A stretch of DNA of 64,000 bases from Thozetella sp. PMI_491 (taxonomy: Eukaryota; Ascomycota; Sordariomycetes; Chaetosphaeriales; Chaetosphaeriaceae): NCBI GenBank assembly GCA_021432635.1, contig MU270147.1, positions 1 through 64,000 of the forward strand, in the 5' to 3' direction. The position numbers and the translations under genes were made by a program. Shown one piece after another: positions 31,350-43,841 of the stretch (positions within the stretch are counted from its first letter, which is position 1; every line of letters begins with the position of its first letter). Below the pieces are notes generated by a model, which saw only the letters and a program-made list of their open reading frames with translations, was not told where the DNA came from and made no database searches.

Positions 31350-32091
31350 ATGCATTTCGCCATAATCTTCCTTCCTGCCCTCGCGGCCGCCGGGCCGACT
31401 CTCAGGGTATCGGACTCGGGCTTCGGCGGCGCGCCAGATGCGAGTCAGATCCAGATCAGCAACGCAACCTTCTCCGGCAATGGCTGCCCCGACGGCAGCG
31501 TGACGACGACCGTCTCGGACGACAAGACGGTAAGACCTACAACAACATGCGGAGCCAAGCTAACAGCAGCAGCTCGTCACCTTTGGCTTCAGTCAATTCC
31601 AGACCTACATCGGACCTAAGGTGGATGGTACGCAGACGACAAAGAACTGTCAGCTGCATCTCACCCTCAGGGTCTGTCCTTCTACCAATTCTGAAATATT
31701 TACCCTAGACTGACTCTCCCAGTATCCATACGGCTTCCAGTTCTCGGTGGTGAGGAGCACCTACCACGGATATGAGCAGCTCGACCCCGGCGTGACGGGC
31801 ATGTTCATCAGCTCTTACTTCGTTAGCCAGGACCCGATGGCCACCACTCAGACCATCACGTATCTTCGAGGAGGAGTATCGGGGGTGCTCGGGCTCTACA
31901 CCCAGGGAGACGATGTCCAGACGGCAAGCACCATCTACTCGCCATGCGGCAGCAACGGCATCCTCAATGTAAACAATCGCATTGCCCTCGTGAGCACTAA
32001 CCCCGCCGCCAACGGGATTTTGACCAACGACGACGCCACTGTTAGCATCAACCAGCAGATGCAGCTCAATTGGCGGCCCTGCAAGGCGTAG
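31350..32091 (+). CDS. Secreted DUF4360 protein
   Basis: Three exons: 31350-31529, about 31573-31671 and 31723-32091, all phase 0, totalling about 215 residues. The acceptor of intron 1 is ambiguous between three AGs (31566, 31569, 31572), which would add one or two Gln. A signal peptide (MHFAIIFLPALAAAG) starts the protein. Family marks are ISNATFSGNGCP, VTFGFSQFQTYIGPK, KNCQLHLTLRYPYGFQFSVV, TYHGYEQLDPGVTG, SPCGSNGILNVNNRIAL and a terminal NWRPC. Four conserved Cys suggest two disulphides. The function of DUF4360 is unknown; the proteins are extracellular beta-rich. No link to its neighbours is apparent. Confidence 0.88.
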
Positions 32092-34006
32092 AGGTAGTGA
32101 ACCATTGAGGCGGGCCTGTGGGAGGCGAGCGAGGTGTGCAGGCCATTTGATCCTGTGCCAAGGCGCCTGGGCAGGTGGCGAGCCAGGATATCGCGGCAGC
32201 TGGCCCAACGTGTCACGGGGAGAGTCTAGTGTTGATCATACATTTGCTAAACACAATAGCTCGTCCATAGATTAATCTACGTCGGACAGTCGCAAACGCG
32301 TGCCTAATCTACATGCAGGGAGTATGCTAATCGTACTCGTGCTTCTACAAATGCAGACCGCAAAGCAGATCTACCCACTCAGTGCCGCTGGGATGAACAC
32401 TGGCCGGAGTTTTCGCGGTCACTCGCTCAATACGCATATAGATCCTCAGCGTCATTCGCCCGTTGAAGTCCACCGCGCATCTAGATCGTGTCGCCTGCGA
32501 TCGTGTGTGTTGTGTTAAGGAAGCGACGCCCGACAGCGACACAGCCCTCGAGCCCATGTCGCTAGCAATTTAGTAGGCAGTGGTCCAGTTGGCCATGGCA
32601 GTAGCCCGCTTGCTGGGGATCGCATTGTGTTTTGTATTCAGCCAGAAGGCCCTAGCGACTCTAAAACCGAAGTTGCTTCTTCCAGAGCGAGACTGGGGGA
32701 GGTGCATTCAGAAATGCCTTGGCTTGAGCGTGGCCTGATGGTCGAGACACCTCGAATGCCTTAGGGGAGGGCACCGTCGGGCGTGCGCCAGAGGCCGTGG
32801 CCGCTGCACCAAGGCGCGGGGTTGGGGGCCGGCAGGCAGGGCCAACGTCGAAAGACGGGGCGGGGATCATGACGGTCAGGGATCGCAAAGCTGCTCGATG
32901 GTGCGTCTCGAACAGCAATCACCGTGCCGTTGATATGGTTGGAAACAAGGCCTGAACCGGATTCTTCGACTTCGACACGGAGCATGGCGTGTCCAGGCGT
33001 CGCAGCTCGTCATCATCAAGTGCGTAAAACCAACTCTGTTCGCGTCTTCTCTTTCTCTCCCACCGAAACGGATTCCGAGGGATATACCCGATGTCCCCCT
33101 CCCAGCGACCTTCCCTACCTGAATCGAAGTTGTCAAGGTCATCAGAGGGAACAAACTCGTACAAGTCAGAATTGGTGACGCGTCAGTAAGCAGACTCCGG
33201 GGGGGCAACGGGTGGGTTGATTCTGACGATCGACCAATTCTCGGTGGGCGGCACATGCCAGTTCACCTTCAGTAGCTAGAGACACTTGGGGTTCGTAGAT
33301 TCACACAAGACTGTGTAGGAGTCATAGGAGGGACATCCCATTGCTCCTCTCCAGTCTGGGACACAGCTGGCGTCCCCGAGAGACTAGGATCGGCAGTGCG
33401 GGCACGAGAATTGTTAGATAGCACGGTCAAACTGAATTCCGCATACGACTTAGCATGCTCTTAAATAAAGAGCGTTGAGCGAAGTTAGTATATGAAACGA
33501 CATTGATATGTAGAACTTTGACCAGGCAGAATATTAAATTCGAGTCACTCGTCGATAGTAATGAGGGCGAGAACGAGGCGAAGATCAGGGATAAGTGAGA
33601 GATGTGACGGCCCGAGACGAGAAGTCTCGCGTAAAGCACTTGCTGCGCTGAGGGAGGGACTCTCATCTCTAGATTTGGTCTTGAAAAAAAAAAAAAAAAG
33701 AGCAGGATGGAATCGTGGGGAGCAGGCAGTATGTGATGAGGCACAGGCGCCACACTGGTACTGTGATGGTGACAATGCCCGGTAGAAGTCCTGCTTGTGC
33801 CGTAACTTGGTCATGGGATTGATGATTATACTTCATGCGGACTTGCCATCATCTGGATTTGGCATACTATGTACAGCTATTTACTGGGAGAAATAGATAC
33901 AGGAATCAGGCAATCCGGGACGCCGCAACACGCGAGCACACTACAACCCGCCACAACTGCCCCGACATCACAAACTCGCACTACCGCACGCCGCAACGCG
34001 GTGTAC
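32092..34006. other. Intergenic; possible small gene remnant at 32760-33190 (minus)
   Basis: On the minus strand, 33165-32919 reads protein-like sequence (YEFVPSDDLDNFDSG, then EGDIGYIPRNPFRWERK and SWFYALDDDELRRLDTP). It then stops, and an adjacent frame continues with VSNHINGTVIAVRDAP. I do not recognise the family, and a single indel would join the two. Further right is an A16 run at 33684-33699. The remainder shows nothing coding. Confidence 0.3.
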
Positions 34007-35105
34007 CTAGTTGCAGCCCCCGAGGCGCACGCTGCCGGCATACATCTCATAGGTATCGGCGTTGTTGGCTGCGTGAGCTGCCGAGAGCAGCTTCGCGGCG
34101 TCGGGACCGTAGGCCCAGTCATCGGTGCCGTACAGATGCGTCATCTCGTGGAGGATGCTGCCGGCGCGGTCGTAGTCGTCATCGGCGCAGGTCGACGCAT
34201 ACTCCGGGAAGCTCCAGAAGCCGTTGTTGGGGCAAGGGACGATGACGTTGTCATCGGGCACCGTGTACAGCAGTGCCGTGCCGTCGGAGCAGTCGCCGTA
34301 GACGTCGGTGCAGTAAATGGCCGGCGACGTCGTCTGCACGCCCTTGACCGAGTTGTATATGGACTGCACCTTGGAGATCTCCGATGTCGACTTGAACCAC
34401 GTCGTGAAGTAGTACAGCGCCGATCCCGCCGCCGTGTACGCGGCGGTCGACATTGAGATAGCGTCGGCCACGCTGGTCTTGAGCGAGCTGGTCTGCGACG
34501 AGCTGCACGAATTGTATGTCACCGAGCGCTTATTGATGCGCGACGACGTCGCGCTGCGCTTGGAGATGTGGTCCGCAGCCGCCGTGCTCTGATCCGGAGT
34601 GATGGCTAGTGTGTTGGAGCTGACGTCGTCGCAGACCGCCAGTCCCCCCACCGAGGTCGGCGCCACGGCGCCGGTCGCGTACTTAAAGCCCTGGAGCGCC
34701 GTCACCTTGGCGCTGGCGACGCCGCCGAGCCTGTATGTCTTGGCTGCGTTGACCGACGTCGTGACGGACTCGCCCGGCTGGATCGTCTGGAACGCTTCCT
34801 GCCCGAGCCCGGTGCGCTTGTAGTTGACGTAGACGCCCGCGAACGGGAGCAGCTCACCGCCTGTTGGTCAGCCTGCGCGGGGGAGCGGACAGGGAAAGGA
34901 ACTAACTCTCGTCGGCGACCAGCAGGTCTTTGGTCGCGTGCTCGCTGAACACAGTGTTGCCCTTGAACACCTGGAGCGTCTCGCTGCCCGTGTTAGTGAC
35001 TACAACCTCCGCGACGTGGTTCGAGGCGCCCGTGATCTCTACGGACAGCGGGCAGGCAGCCGAGGCTGCGCCGGCGAGGGCTGCGATGGGGAAGATGTTG
35101 CGCAT
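34007..35105 (-). CDS. Deuterolysin (M35) metalloprotease precursor
   Basis: Two exons, 35105-34907 and 34860-34007, with a 46-bp intron (GTTAGT...CAACAG), giving about 350 residues. The signal peptide is MRNIFPIAALAGAASA. A propeptide of about 155 residues contains basic Kex2-type sites (HISKR and RINKR) just before SVTYNSCSSS, the likely mature N-terminus. The zinc site is the aspzincin pattern HEMTH, followed by GTDDWAYG, whose Asp is the third ligand. The closing stretch NADTYEMYAGSVRLGGC includes the family's YExYA segment. Length, Cys pattern and motif order match deuterolysins, which are secreted zinc endoproteases that prefer basic proteins. A TATATATA box is on the complementary strand about 105 bp upstream. 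Confidence 0.93.
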
Positions 35106-35210
35106 CTTGCGAGCGATTGGGTACGTGCGGAGGAGTTCTGGTGCGTACGAGAGCGAGTGCGTGCGACTTGTCGTGCCGGACGGGTCTGGCCTTGGCTCGA
35201 GCCCTCCGGT

Positions 35211-35220
35211 CTATATATAT
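35211..35220 (-). promoter_or_regulatory. Candidate TATA box of the deuterolysin gene
   Basis: CTATATATAT is located about 105 bp upstream of the deuterolysin ATG on the transcribed strand. Confidence 0.4.
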
Positions 35221-35307
35221 GCGAGAGGGCCTTGCCATCCTACGACACCTTCGTCAGCTTCCTCGATCGTTGTCAGCATTCAGACGCTACACTTGTCCCC
35301 TTGACAG

Positions 35308-35351
35308 CGGCAGTTGCATCGCTTGGCGGCGGTAGTTGCATCGCTTGGCGC
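35308..35351 (+). repeat. 22-bp tandem duplication
   Basis: Two consecutive copies of a unit beginning CGGCAGTTGCATCGCTTGGC differ by one C/T change and the final base. Confidence 0.7.
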
Positions 35352-36631
35352 ACGCACATCTACCTTCCCCATGCAGCCGAGTGGTGGCGCTGGGATTCGG
35401 GCGGTGCTCCTGTTGCACTCACCGACGTGAGGTTACAGTCTTGGCAAGATAAGCCCTTAACCAGTCCTTGGCAGGCTTTCGGCGGTGGCTGCTCTAGACG
35501 CTATCGACGGCCTATCCGCCCAATGATACGCTGCGGCGGCTGCACGTCCTCTATAGTCTCCACAGCCCTTCATCCTCCGGGCATAGCGCGGCGCTGAATG
35601 CCGGCGCCACCCCCGTAGGAATCTGAAACGCAACCTACTCTCGCATCTATGCCTCATCCGGCAGGCGGCCCCGGACCCGTACGGGCGCTTTATTGCACCA
35701 ATAGATCCCACAGCCGTAGAGTGCTCTAGACCGAGCCCTATGCGGAAGCAAGGACGCGCTGTGCACAGCGCTCTGTGGTGAGGCCATGACACCGGAGTCA
35801 TGCCACTATGGGTGCGAAATGGTGGAGCATGGATCTGCAGATGCCTCGGCCTGTTTCTGCCTCGGCTTGGTAGCCAGTGCGATGCATGCTTGGACCATGG
35901 CGACTCTTTCGAGGTGAAAGACCCCCGGTTGAATCTAGAGGGATGCGGGCTGAGCATCGATAATCTATCTGTTGGATCGCAGCATGTCCAAGGTCTGCTC
36001 TGGGTGCAGCATAGGCTAGCCCCTGCTGAGAAGAAAATCTAGACTGTCCGCGAATACCACTTTGCTAGGCGGCGGAGGGAGGCACAGGCCGACAAGTGGT
36101 GCAAGGCACCCTTGTGTACCCGCGACTGAGTCAGACTTACCAATGTGACGACACCGAAGAGCACGAATGGAACTCGACTCTCATTGCAACCTCCTGTATA
36201 CGATCTTTTGAATGCATCTAGATCTACTAGCGACCTCCGAGTGGCTGGATATGACCCGGTCCAATGACTATCTAGCGACGTGGCTGTGTTTGGCAGGTGG
36301 GACAACGTCGCCGCATGCCGAGCAGTGATTCGCCAAATCTCCCGCTCTGTTCGACTTGGTCAAAAGGCCAGACTAGCTTACCCCACTCCAGCCTCCCACA
36401 CAGTCGATATTGCCGGCCAACGACTCAGCTCTACAATATCACGATGCCAACGAGAGCGAAAGGGGGCACATACTTCTATTCTCATATGCAGACGAGATCC
36501 GATGCATAATAGCTAGCCTCGGAACTTAGCAATGGGTATCGAGTCAACACATGAGCACGGGCAGATTCGGCACGCAGGGAGTTACGCCCAGGCGGTTGAT
36601 TCACCGAATTCGCATTTCCAGGCAAGGATAC
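35352..36631. other. No gene recognised
   Basis: About 1.3 kb of non-coding DNA between the deuterolysin promoter and a transcription-factor remnant. Confidence 0.4.
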
Positions 36632-37720
36632 TCACCAGCTTATCGCACCTCGGGCCGGGCTAAACGCGTTAAAGGAGCTTCTCCCGAGGTCATCGTGGAA
36701 TTTGTCGATCCACATAACCTGCTTCAGACGCTTACATATCTCGTTCCAGCCCAGCGAAGGGGCAGTTGTAGCCGCCCATCTTTCACAGAGATAGAAGTCT
36801 TCTATTCCCAAACGGAGGCACTCCGATAATGTGTTTCCAAGACGGCCCTCGAGGTTCATGACGCTAGAATGCACGAACCCTAGACAGGATCGGAGAAATA
36901 TCTCTTGCATCGGAATTTGATCGTAATAGTGCTTGTTAAGGAGCATAGCGATATGCTGGAGGCATCGGATGACGACCACCAAGTCCGCATCGACAAGTCC
37001 ATCCACACGCAGCATTTCTTTCGAGCGATAAACCGCTGCAACGTCGAAGCGGGAATATAAGGACCTTCCAGGCGAAGCGGTCGTAGATAGGTTTCCAGAG
37101 CTCCGTGACGAGCGAGCTTGAGAAGTCCAGGCTGCTATAGATCGGCAAGCATACCGGCAACGGCTGGTGGTGATGCATACCAGTCGATCGAGAATTGGAT
37201 CACTAGGCTGTAGGTCAGGTGAGCGGGTACCGCTGCACAAGCGTATGAGCTCGGATAGGCCCTCCGCGTGTAGTCTGGCGGTCTTATAGTCGCCAAAAAG
37301 ATAGCGATCGAGGCCAGGATGCTAACCGCGTACACTACCGCGTCGCTCGCGCGCGCATGTGCAGTTGAAAGCTGATCGTTCAGCAAAGGCAAAGTACGCC
37401 GGAGATGCCAGCGTGTAATGGTCGACAGAGGCCGTCCCGACAACAGGTCGTCAGAGACAGAGCCCAACAGCAAAGCGGCGTAGAGAAAGAGTTGGTCAGA
37501 GCAGATTGCTAGGGAAGCACGACACCGAGCTCCCGTCGAAATCGACCGATATACCGAAGTGTTTGAATGGGTCCATGGCATCTCGAATGGGATCATGGAG
37601 AAAAGCTTCGACCTGGTTGATTAGCACCCTGCCTTTAACAGCTCCGGCAATCGTACGCACATTGATGCATTAGCCTCTGATAGGCGGCATCTAAAGCGTC
37701 GGGAGCCGAAAGAGTGCCCA
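36632..37720 (-). pseudogene. Decayed fungal Zn2Cys6-type transcription-factor domain
   Basis: Fragments in different minus-strand frames line up with the C-terminal fungal_trans_2-like region of one protein. They are MIPFEMPWTHSNTSVYRSI (about 37596), SDAVVYAVSILASIAIFL (about 37340), then in another frame VDADLVVVIRCLQHIAMLLNK (about 36990) and LGNTLSECLRLGIEDFYL (about 36830). At least two frame changes and an in-frame stop upstream (before 37600) break the gene. No intact zinc cluster was found upstream to about 38000. It is therefore read as a dead regulator, not a functional gene. Confidence 0.6.
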
Positions 37721-38599
37721 GTCGGATGGCGGCGGCAGGATAGCGACCGGCGCATTGGAGGCTTGAACTCGCCCCTCAGCCACGTGTCCCACGGAGCGCG
37801 GAGCATTCCGGTCCTCATTCGCGATTCGCGCCGGCCGGGGGTCCCTGTTCTCGGGCTTGCGCGCACGCCGGACAGCTGCTCGAGCAGCTTCGCGCCGGGA
37901 GCACTGGGAGCCGGGTTGCTTGGTTTTCTGTTGCATACAGTGGCGACGGATTAGCTGCCGCCCTGGAGCTCGGATTCTCGCAGAACCATCGGTTATCATG
38001 AATGCGAGCTGTGGAGGCATCGCGATTCTCTACTTCGGGGCACCGATCTGGCCACCGCAAAGGCAATAGGGTAGATGAAAGGCGCTGAGCTAACGCGTCA
38101 GATCAGGGGCGCTACATATAAAAGGATCGTGGAGAGTGGGGGGACCACATTCTTTGCCCGAAGTAGGTTAAACCTGGCATCCAAGCCCTGGATCCTTGCT
38201 TGCGGTCGATGGGCGGGAACTTGCCAGCCAGTGAGAGCTCTAGGAAATCGCAGCCAGAAACTTTTAGTTCCTTGCTAGTAGAGGGACTTTCAATGCACTA
38301 TGTCGTAGCCAGCTGACTATAGGGCACTGATCCTCTCCGTCTTGTAAGCCTACGCCCGCACCAACCCAGAGCAAGACTTCGCAGGACATTACAAATCGAG
38401 ATTCGATGTGTTGCAACATAAATCAGACCACTGCGGTCTGTATAAAGGGCATTTTCACCTATCTATCCGCCCAGTATTTCTTCCAATCCGCCAGTTGGCG
38501 ATTAAGTAGAGCGCCACCACGGGCTCCCTGTCCCTGAGATCGGAGAGCAGTTATACATACTTTCCCTCATTCATCAAACACCAGATACGTCCGAACCCA

Positions 38600-39125
38600 A
38601 CACCGCCGCTCGATGTGATCTCTGTTGGGGGGAAGTGCGCAGTTATCACGGCGACAACTCGGGGATCGGCCTGGAATGCGGCCGAGTCCTTTTATCACTC
38701 CAGCTCTCTCATCTCATTCTCGGGGTGCGCTCTCTTCCAAAGGGTGAGAACGCCTGTTCAAGTCGTATCTGGACGCCAATATCGATGTATGGCACTTGGA
38801 TATGGATTCCTACGATTTGATTCAAGCATTCGCTCGAAAGTGCGCGACCCTCCCCCGCCTCGACAGAGCGCTTTTCGGCGCGGGAATCATGAACATGGAA
38901 TGGAAGACCAACTCGTCTACCGGGCATGAAGACATGTTACTGATTCGCATTACTACTGCCCCAGTCCTAAAGAACCCGGCCGATGCTCCAGGGCGGCTTG
39001 TGCTAGTTGCTTCGGGCTCCGCCCTCATAGCCGAATTCGCGGGGCGGAACGCGGTGCCCTTACTCCCCGCATTTGACAGCCAGAATGTTAGAACTCTTCT
39101 ATTGCCAAGAAGAGATACGACACTA
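38600..39125 (+). pseudogene. Truncated and frameshifted SDR
   Basis: The SDR N-terminal half is recognisable over several frames: the cofactor loop reads NSGIGLECGRVLLSLQLSHL (38655 on), then RSLPKGENAC. In another frame follow WHLDMDSYDLIQAFARKC, LDRALFGAGIMNMEWKT (the NAG position is changed to GAG), TGHEDMLLI, and APGRLVLVASGSALIAEF. The catalytic YxxxK half is absent. Coding similarity ends where a dispersed repeat begins at 39126, which suggests truncation by that insertion. Confidence 0.65.
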
Positions 39126-39290
39126 CTGAACGGCGGTAATCGTTATCTTAGGTGAAGTTTCCCTTTACCGATAGAGGGACAAATATAGATAACTTCGTTC
39201 TGACCAAGCATAAGTAAAGTATATGTAATAAGCTTGATTATTCTCTCTATAGAGCGGCGATAGGCTTATCTAGGGCCCCTGATAGCGAAA
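39126..39290 (+). repeat. Dispersed repeat, copy 1
   Basis: Shares long near-identical runs with 49194-49320, for example TTCCCTTTACCGATA and GTTCTGACCAAG, in the same orientation. This copy has an extra segment of about 35 bp near its right end. It is probably a relic of a transposable element such as a solo LTR or MITE; no terminal repeats could be fixed. Confidence 0.7.
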
Positions 39291-39462
39291 AACTAAGTTA
39301 CGGGGGAATATAGTGTCAATATATACACCGATAGCAAAGATAGCTGTTTGCTCTAGAGGAGGTTACGGCAGATCATCAGTTTATCAAGGTATTAGCTAAT
39401 GACCGTGTCCTCGTGCGAAACTGTTATATTCTAGCATTCCTTTAGACATGTGTCTTGTTTAA

Positions 39463-41266
39463 CTACTCTAGCTTCACCATCAACCTCTCCGTAGACCGCC
39501 TAAGCTCCTCCGGTCCTGAGAACCTGGCGGCTATTGTTCCATCCTTTTTTACCGTATGAAGCAGAAGAGCGGTAGGTGATGCCTTCCACAAAGGAACTCT
39601 ACTCTCCCGTCGACTCTTGAAGATAACGGCAATAAGAAAGACAAACCCCCCAGACTGCACAGTAAGCGGTAGCAGCAACCAGAGCCACTGGACACGTATG
39701 AACACGATTGGCTTATTTGTCAATCCGTATGCCAATGATTGCCCACCCTTACCTTGTTGAAGCTGGTTCGTCATGCTTTGTGCAACGTTCGTGAAGATAG
39801 TGGAGGGATCCTTGTTGGAGAAAGCCTTGGTCATCCCGATTCCCGAACTTGATCCATTTACGCTGTCAAAAAACTGCCCTGAGAAGGTAGGAGAGGTGAA
39901 GAAGTTGGCTAGACCGGAAAGGTCATTTTTGTTAACATAAAATGGATTGCCACTGTCGTTAAAGTAGTATCCAAAAACGATCCCCTTGGAAGTTCCGTCT
40001 GATATGGTTCGGTTGTACGTACCAGAGACCTGACCGAGTGAAACTGGCTTGGCGTGATAGGAGAGTCGGCCGGAGTCAGCATTTAGATCTGTGTATTGAA
40101 ATGCCGAGAGACTTAGGGAGCACTCCATAATGATCTCGCCTGTTATGCTTTCTTCCAAGAAGTACGCAGCTCCTGGATACGCACGGGTACTATTCCAGAG
40201 AGCCACACGAACCAGTTCGGGATCTTGGAAAAGTGGTTGGTCGGTGTCCGGATCACCATAATTGGGAAACTCCAAGAGACTGGTGGCGTTGATGATCGAG
40301 TAGCTATTATATATCTGGGGTAAGAACTCTGTGATAATTGTCACGCCTCCGGGAGTTGTCATGGTGCAGTCTGTTTGGTTTATAGAGTACCCTTCAGTTT
40401 TTGTTGCGTAGTCGTTCGGGGTATCGCTGCAAGATTTTGTTGCCACCGTTAACTGCGTAACATTCTGGCAGGTGCTACTGAATCCCAAAAGCGTGTAGTC
40501 ACCCTCCCACACACACTTGGAGCTGCAATTGAACGGAGGTGTCCATGAATCCTGGTACAGGCCTCGAAATATAGCGCCTTGCATCATAACATCCGTAGTG
40601 GCGCCTGGCACGAATCGTTAGTTGGTACGAGAACGTAAGGGGCACTTTTATGCCCGTTCTAATACTTATAAGTCGGTACATACCATCCTTGGGTAAGGAG
40701 CCATTTTCAAAAGTGGACGGCGAAGCAGTCCCGCTGTCGAAATTGCGAACAGAGGGAAACACAGCCAAGCCGTCATTGACAAATATATTGTTGTCCGTCT
40801 CAAACTGAACAACCTGCTGAATGAAGGCATCCTTGACGAAAGCCAACAGCACTACGACAGAGCCAAGCGTAGCGAATCCCCATCGCACAGACAGCAGAAG
40901 CGCAATCGCACCGTGAGGCCCGCGGCTGGCAGAATCGAAAATGCTAAGATCGTGGAGGGGACGGTATTGTTTCTTGAAGTATAGCCACTTCTCCTGGCTG
41001 AGACCGGCAGACACACTCATCAGTAGCGCAACTCGAGAGATTGTGGTGAACATTGCGATCAAGGCGTTGAATCCAATGGGGAAAGTCCAGGCCGTTGAGT
41101 CGGTGTTCTGGATACGAAGAAGGAGGAGCACCACGGCCGCCATGCATCCCCAGCTGACAGCCATCGCAGAGAGTTCCAGCGCCCACCATGTCGAAGAGAG
41201 ACGCGTTCGATCTCCGCGGGCACCTTTCGACACAAAGACGGATTTTGCGTCTTCTATTGACGCCAT
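39463..41266 (-). CDS. DUF3176 family membrane protein
   Basis: Two exons, 41266-40684 and 40604-39463, with a 79-bp intron (GTATGT donor), giving about 574 residues. The start MASIEDAKSV is the first ATG of the conserved frame. The N-terminal half has three to four transmembrane helices around the DUF3176 signature: WWALELSAMAVSWGCMAAVV, NALIAMFTTISRVALLMSV, then EKWLYFK, FDSASRGPHGA and a fourth hydrophobic segment. The middle is a large Cys- and sequon-rich extracytoplasmic region, beginning TTDVMMQGAIFRGLYQ across the intron. A final helix near residue 515 (LWLLLPLTVQSGGFVFLIAV) is followed by a basic tail. The family is widespread in Pezizomycotina with no known function. Intact, although flanked by decayed genes. 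Confidence 0.85.
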
Positions 41267-42640
41267 TTTCCCTCGTAATTCGTCTCCCGAGCTTTCTTTA
41301 TAAATAAAAAGTGCAAAGCAGATCAAAAATACATGCTCAAGTAGAGATAGAGAACAAGTATAAGATGAGTATAAGATTAGCCGACGATGGGAGTTACTCT
41401 CAACTGTCCCCGCTGGCATAAGCTTGCAGCCAGGGATTCTCAGTCCCTCAAATAAGGTAAGAGATTCAATGAACCTGGCGGTTCGTCTTAGCCTTGCCTC
41501 ACACCGGATCGTCTCTGTGATTGGCGCAAACGACAGGACCTGGAATTCCCAATACTTGAACAGCCTCAAAATACAGCAGGGTCATGTCAAAAATAAGTTT
41601 CAGGAACACAAAGGTGACCTAGCGTTCATTGGTGATACACAACCATTGGGCTGTCGTGGCCAGCAAGGCTGCGGCGCAGCTTATGCGGCGCAGGCAACAC
41701 ACTTTATGAAACGTTTGTCGAATGTCACATTGAATTGCCAAGAAAAATTGCAGCTAGTCTTTAGGCGTTTACCATACACAGTCGCAGTCTTAGCTAAGTT
41801 ATGCTATTCTTAGGGTCAGGATCCTTAGTCGAGAATAGCCCCGCCTGTCCCCACCACATTTATGTAAACTTGGGAACCCTAACGGCCCCTCCACAGCAGC
41901 AAGCCGATCACTCCATTATTATGAATGTCCCCGAAAATTGGAGCCGCATTGTATTTCGGTATCACAGTGTAATATCACTAGACACACAATCCCTGCTGCC
42001 TATTACGCTGCCAGCAGCACCGCCGCTACTAAAGGCTCGATAGGCATTGTTTAGGAAAGTAGAATCGAGAATGTGACGGTTACTTTAGCTGAGCGTTAAT
42101 TTGATCTTACATAGCCTTCCCACCCAAGTTGAATTCAATATACAATGTGGCATTGGTTCCTAGCTAGAATAGTGGAAAGTGCTAATTCATCGCTGTCTGG
42201 AGGTATACAGCAAGCAAGCATTTGCTGAGTTATAAACTCAGGCGTATCCGAAGCTATCACTAGCTCCTATGTAAGCTTGCCAGCATCTGTTATCTTCATA
42301 GGCAGCACCAAAGGTATATTAAATTTGTGACTGGTGTTAGCTTGATATATACGCCAAAAGACAAGGCTCGAATTCAACTATCTTTACGTCTCGCAGCTGT
42401 TCCTTTACCGGCATAGGTTGGGTTTAAAATTAGAAGTTGGTGGGTTTTGTTGGTATACACGCGTGAGAAGTCTTCTCTATTAATCATTTCTACCTACGTC
42501 TTCACAGGATCAAAGAAATACCAATTCAAGCCTATTGTTATTTAGAACATATACGGACACGTCAAGGGGCTCTGGGGTAGTTGGGGGAGCGTCTTTGAGA
42601 TATTTATTCCCGCGCCGGCGGTGGCGTGAAAATAAACCAG
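41267..42640. other. No gene recognised, AT-richer DNA
   Basis: Only short chance frames. The base composition is visibly richer in A and T than the left half of the window, as in repeat-derived fungal intergenic DNA. Confidence 0.4.
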
Positions 42641-43841
42641 TTACAAAGCCAAGCAAAGTGAGAGCACGATAATGCCAATGACAATGCCAGCCTTGGCCCT
42701 TGATCTGGGTATGTTTGTGGTCGCTGTCGAGGACTTGCCGGACCCATCAGTGCTATTGGAGGATGCATTTGTGGTGGGAATGTCTAGACCTGTTGCACTC
42801 GTGTTCGCCAGTACTGTCGATCTATTGCCATAAATTATGCTCTGATTGCTCCCACTCGCGTCGGCAAAACTATAGCTAACTCCCAGGTTCGTTCTTGGCG
42901 GGGACGTGGCGTTGAAGCACTCTATTGAAATTTTGCTGACTTCGATCACACCATCGCTACCGCTCGCAGCCGAGTTGCGTTCGATAAAAATGTAGAGCTG
43001 TGCTGGTGTTTGTGGGAAAATGTAGCTGTTTTTTAAGCTATTCCACTTAGCATCCGTTCTATTCTTTGTAAATACTGTTTGGCCGTTCACTATCCATGAG
43101 ATTTTGTCTGGCGTCCAATCAAGTTCCAGGGCATGGAGTCCCAGAGCTGGCACACCGGAGTCCTTTGAACTTGCTGCTCTTAGTTAGTAAGCGAAATATA
43201 TCAGTGTTTGCAAACCATGTCCAGACTTACATGTGCCTAAGGCGGTGATGTTGGTGTTAGGAGAACCGAGGAAACGAAAACCGAATGTTTCGCTAAAATC
43301 GTCGTACAGCTCTATGCCAGCAAAATTGAAGGCTTTCAGGCGGACCATCATCTTGATATTTCCGTACCAGAGGTACCTTGGCCATAGCATAGCTGTACGG
43401 TTTCCGTCAGCCGGCAGCGTAAGGGTGGCATTGGTGGGGTCGTTGGACAGCGGAGTTTGACCGGAATAAATCCAATCGGCCGAGTTCGGGTCACCGAGGT
43501 AGTCGCCTATCGATATGAATGACTCTGTTTTCACCGTCGCCTGGCTCTGGCAGACAGGCACAGGTGCACAAGCACCTGGAGAGAACGAGGCTACTGGGTG
43601 GCAGCCGATGAGGCAGGCCGCACCCACTCCGCAGAGCGCCGTTCCCGTGGTATTAAGGGGGTCTATACGTCATATTAGCTCTGCTTCACCGGCTTCGAAA
43701 GAGATATTACATACACGCGCAGCATGGGCTGCTCAGCGGGCATTTGTTGTTTGAGTCAGTCGCGTTACATGACTGGGCGAGCGCGGCCGTTGCCCTTAGA
43801 CTTATAGCAGCAAAATATGCGAGCAGTTTCAATGTGATCAT
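42641..43841 (-). CDS. Crh-type GH16 paralogue without catalytic acids, GPI-anchored
   Basis: Three exons (43841-43715, 43662-43231, 43173-42641) join in phase to about 363 residues. A signal peptide (AAISLRATAALA) is followed by a Cys-rich CBM18-like start (SCNAT, CPLSSPCC, LCGVGAACLIGC). The GH16_18 scaffold comes next: LGDPNSADWIYSG, ATLTLPADGNRTA, RYLWYGNIKMMVRLK, then LELDWTPDKISWIVNGQTVF. In active Crh transglycosylases the strand reads DEIDFEFLG. Here the aligned segment is SETFGFRFLG, so nucleophile and acid/base Glu and the helper Asp are all lost. The tail is Ser/Thr/Asn-rich and ends with a hydrophobic GPI signal (GIVIGIIVLSLCLAL). It should sit in the cell wall or membrane as a non-catalytic glucan/chitin binder. 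Confidence 0.78.

Noticed and set aside
33684-33699. Retroposon tail (A16 run)
   Set aside because: No reverse-transcriptase text or target-site duplication visible next to it; an isolated A run is not enough.
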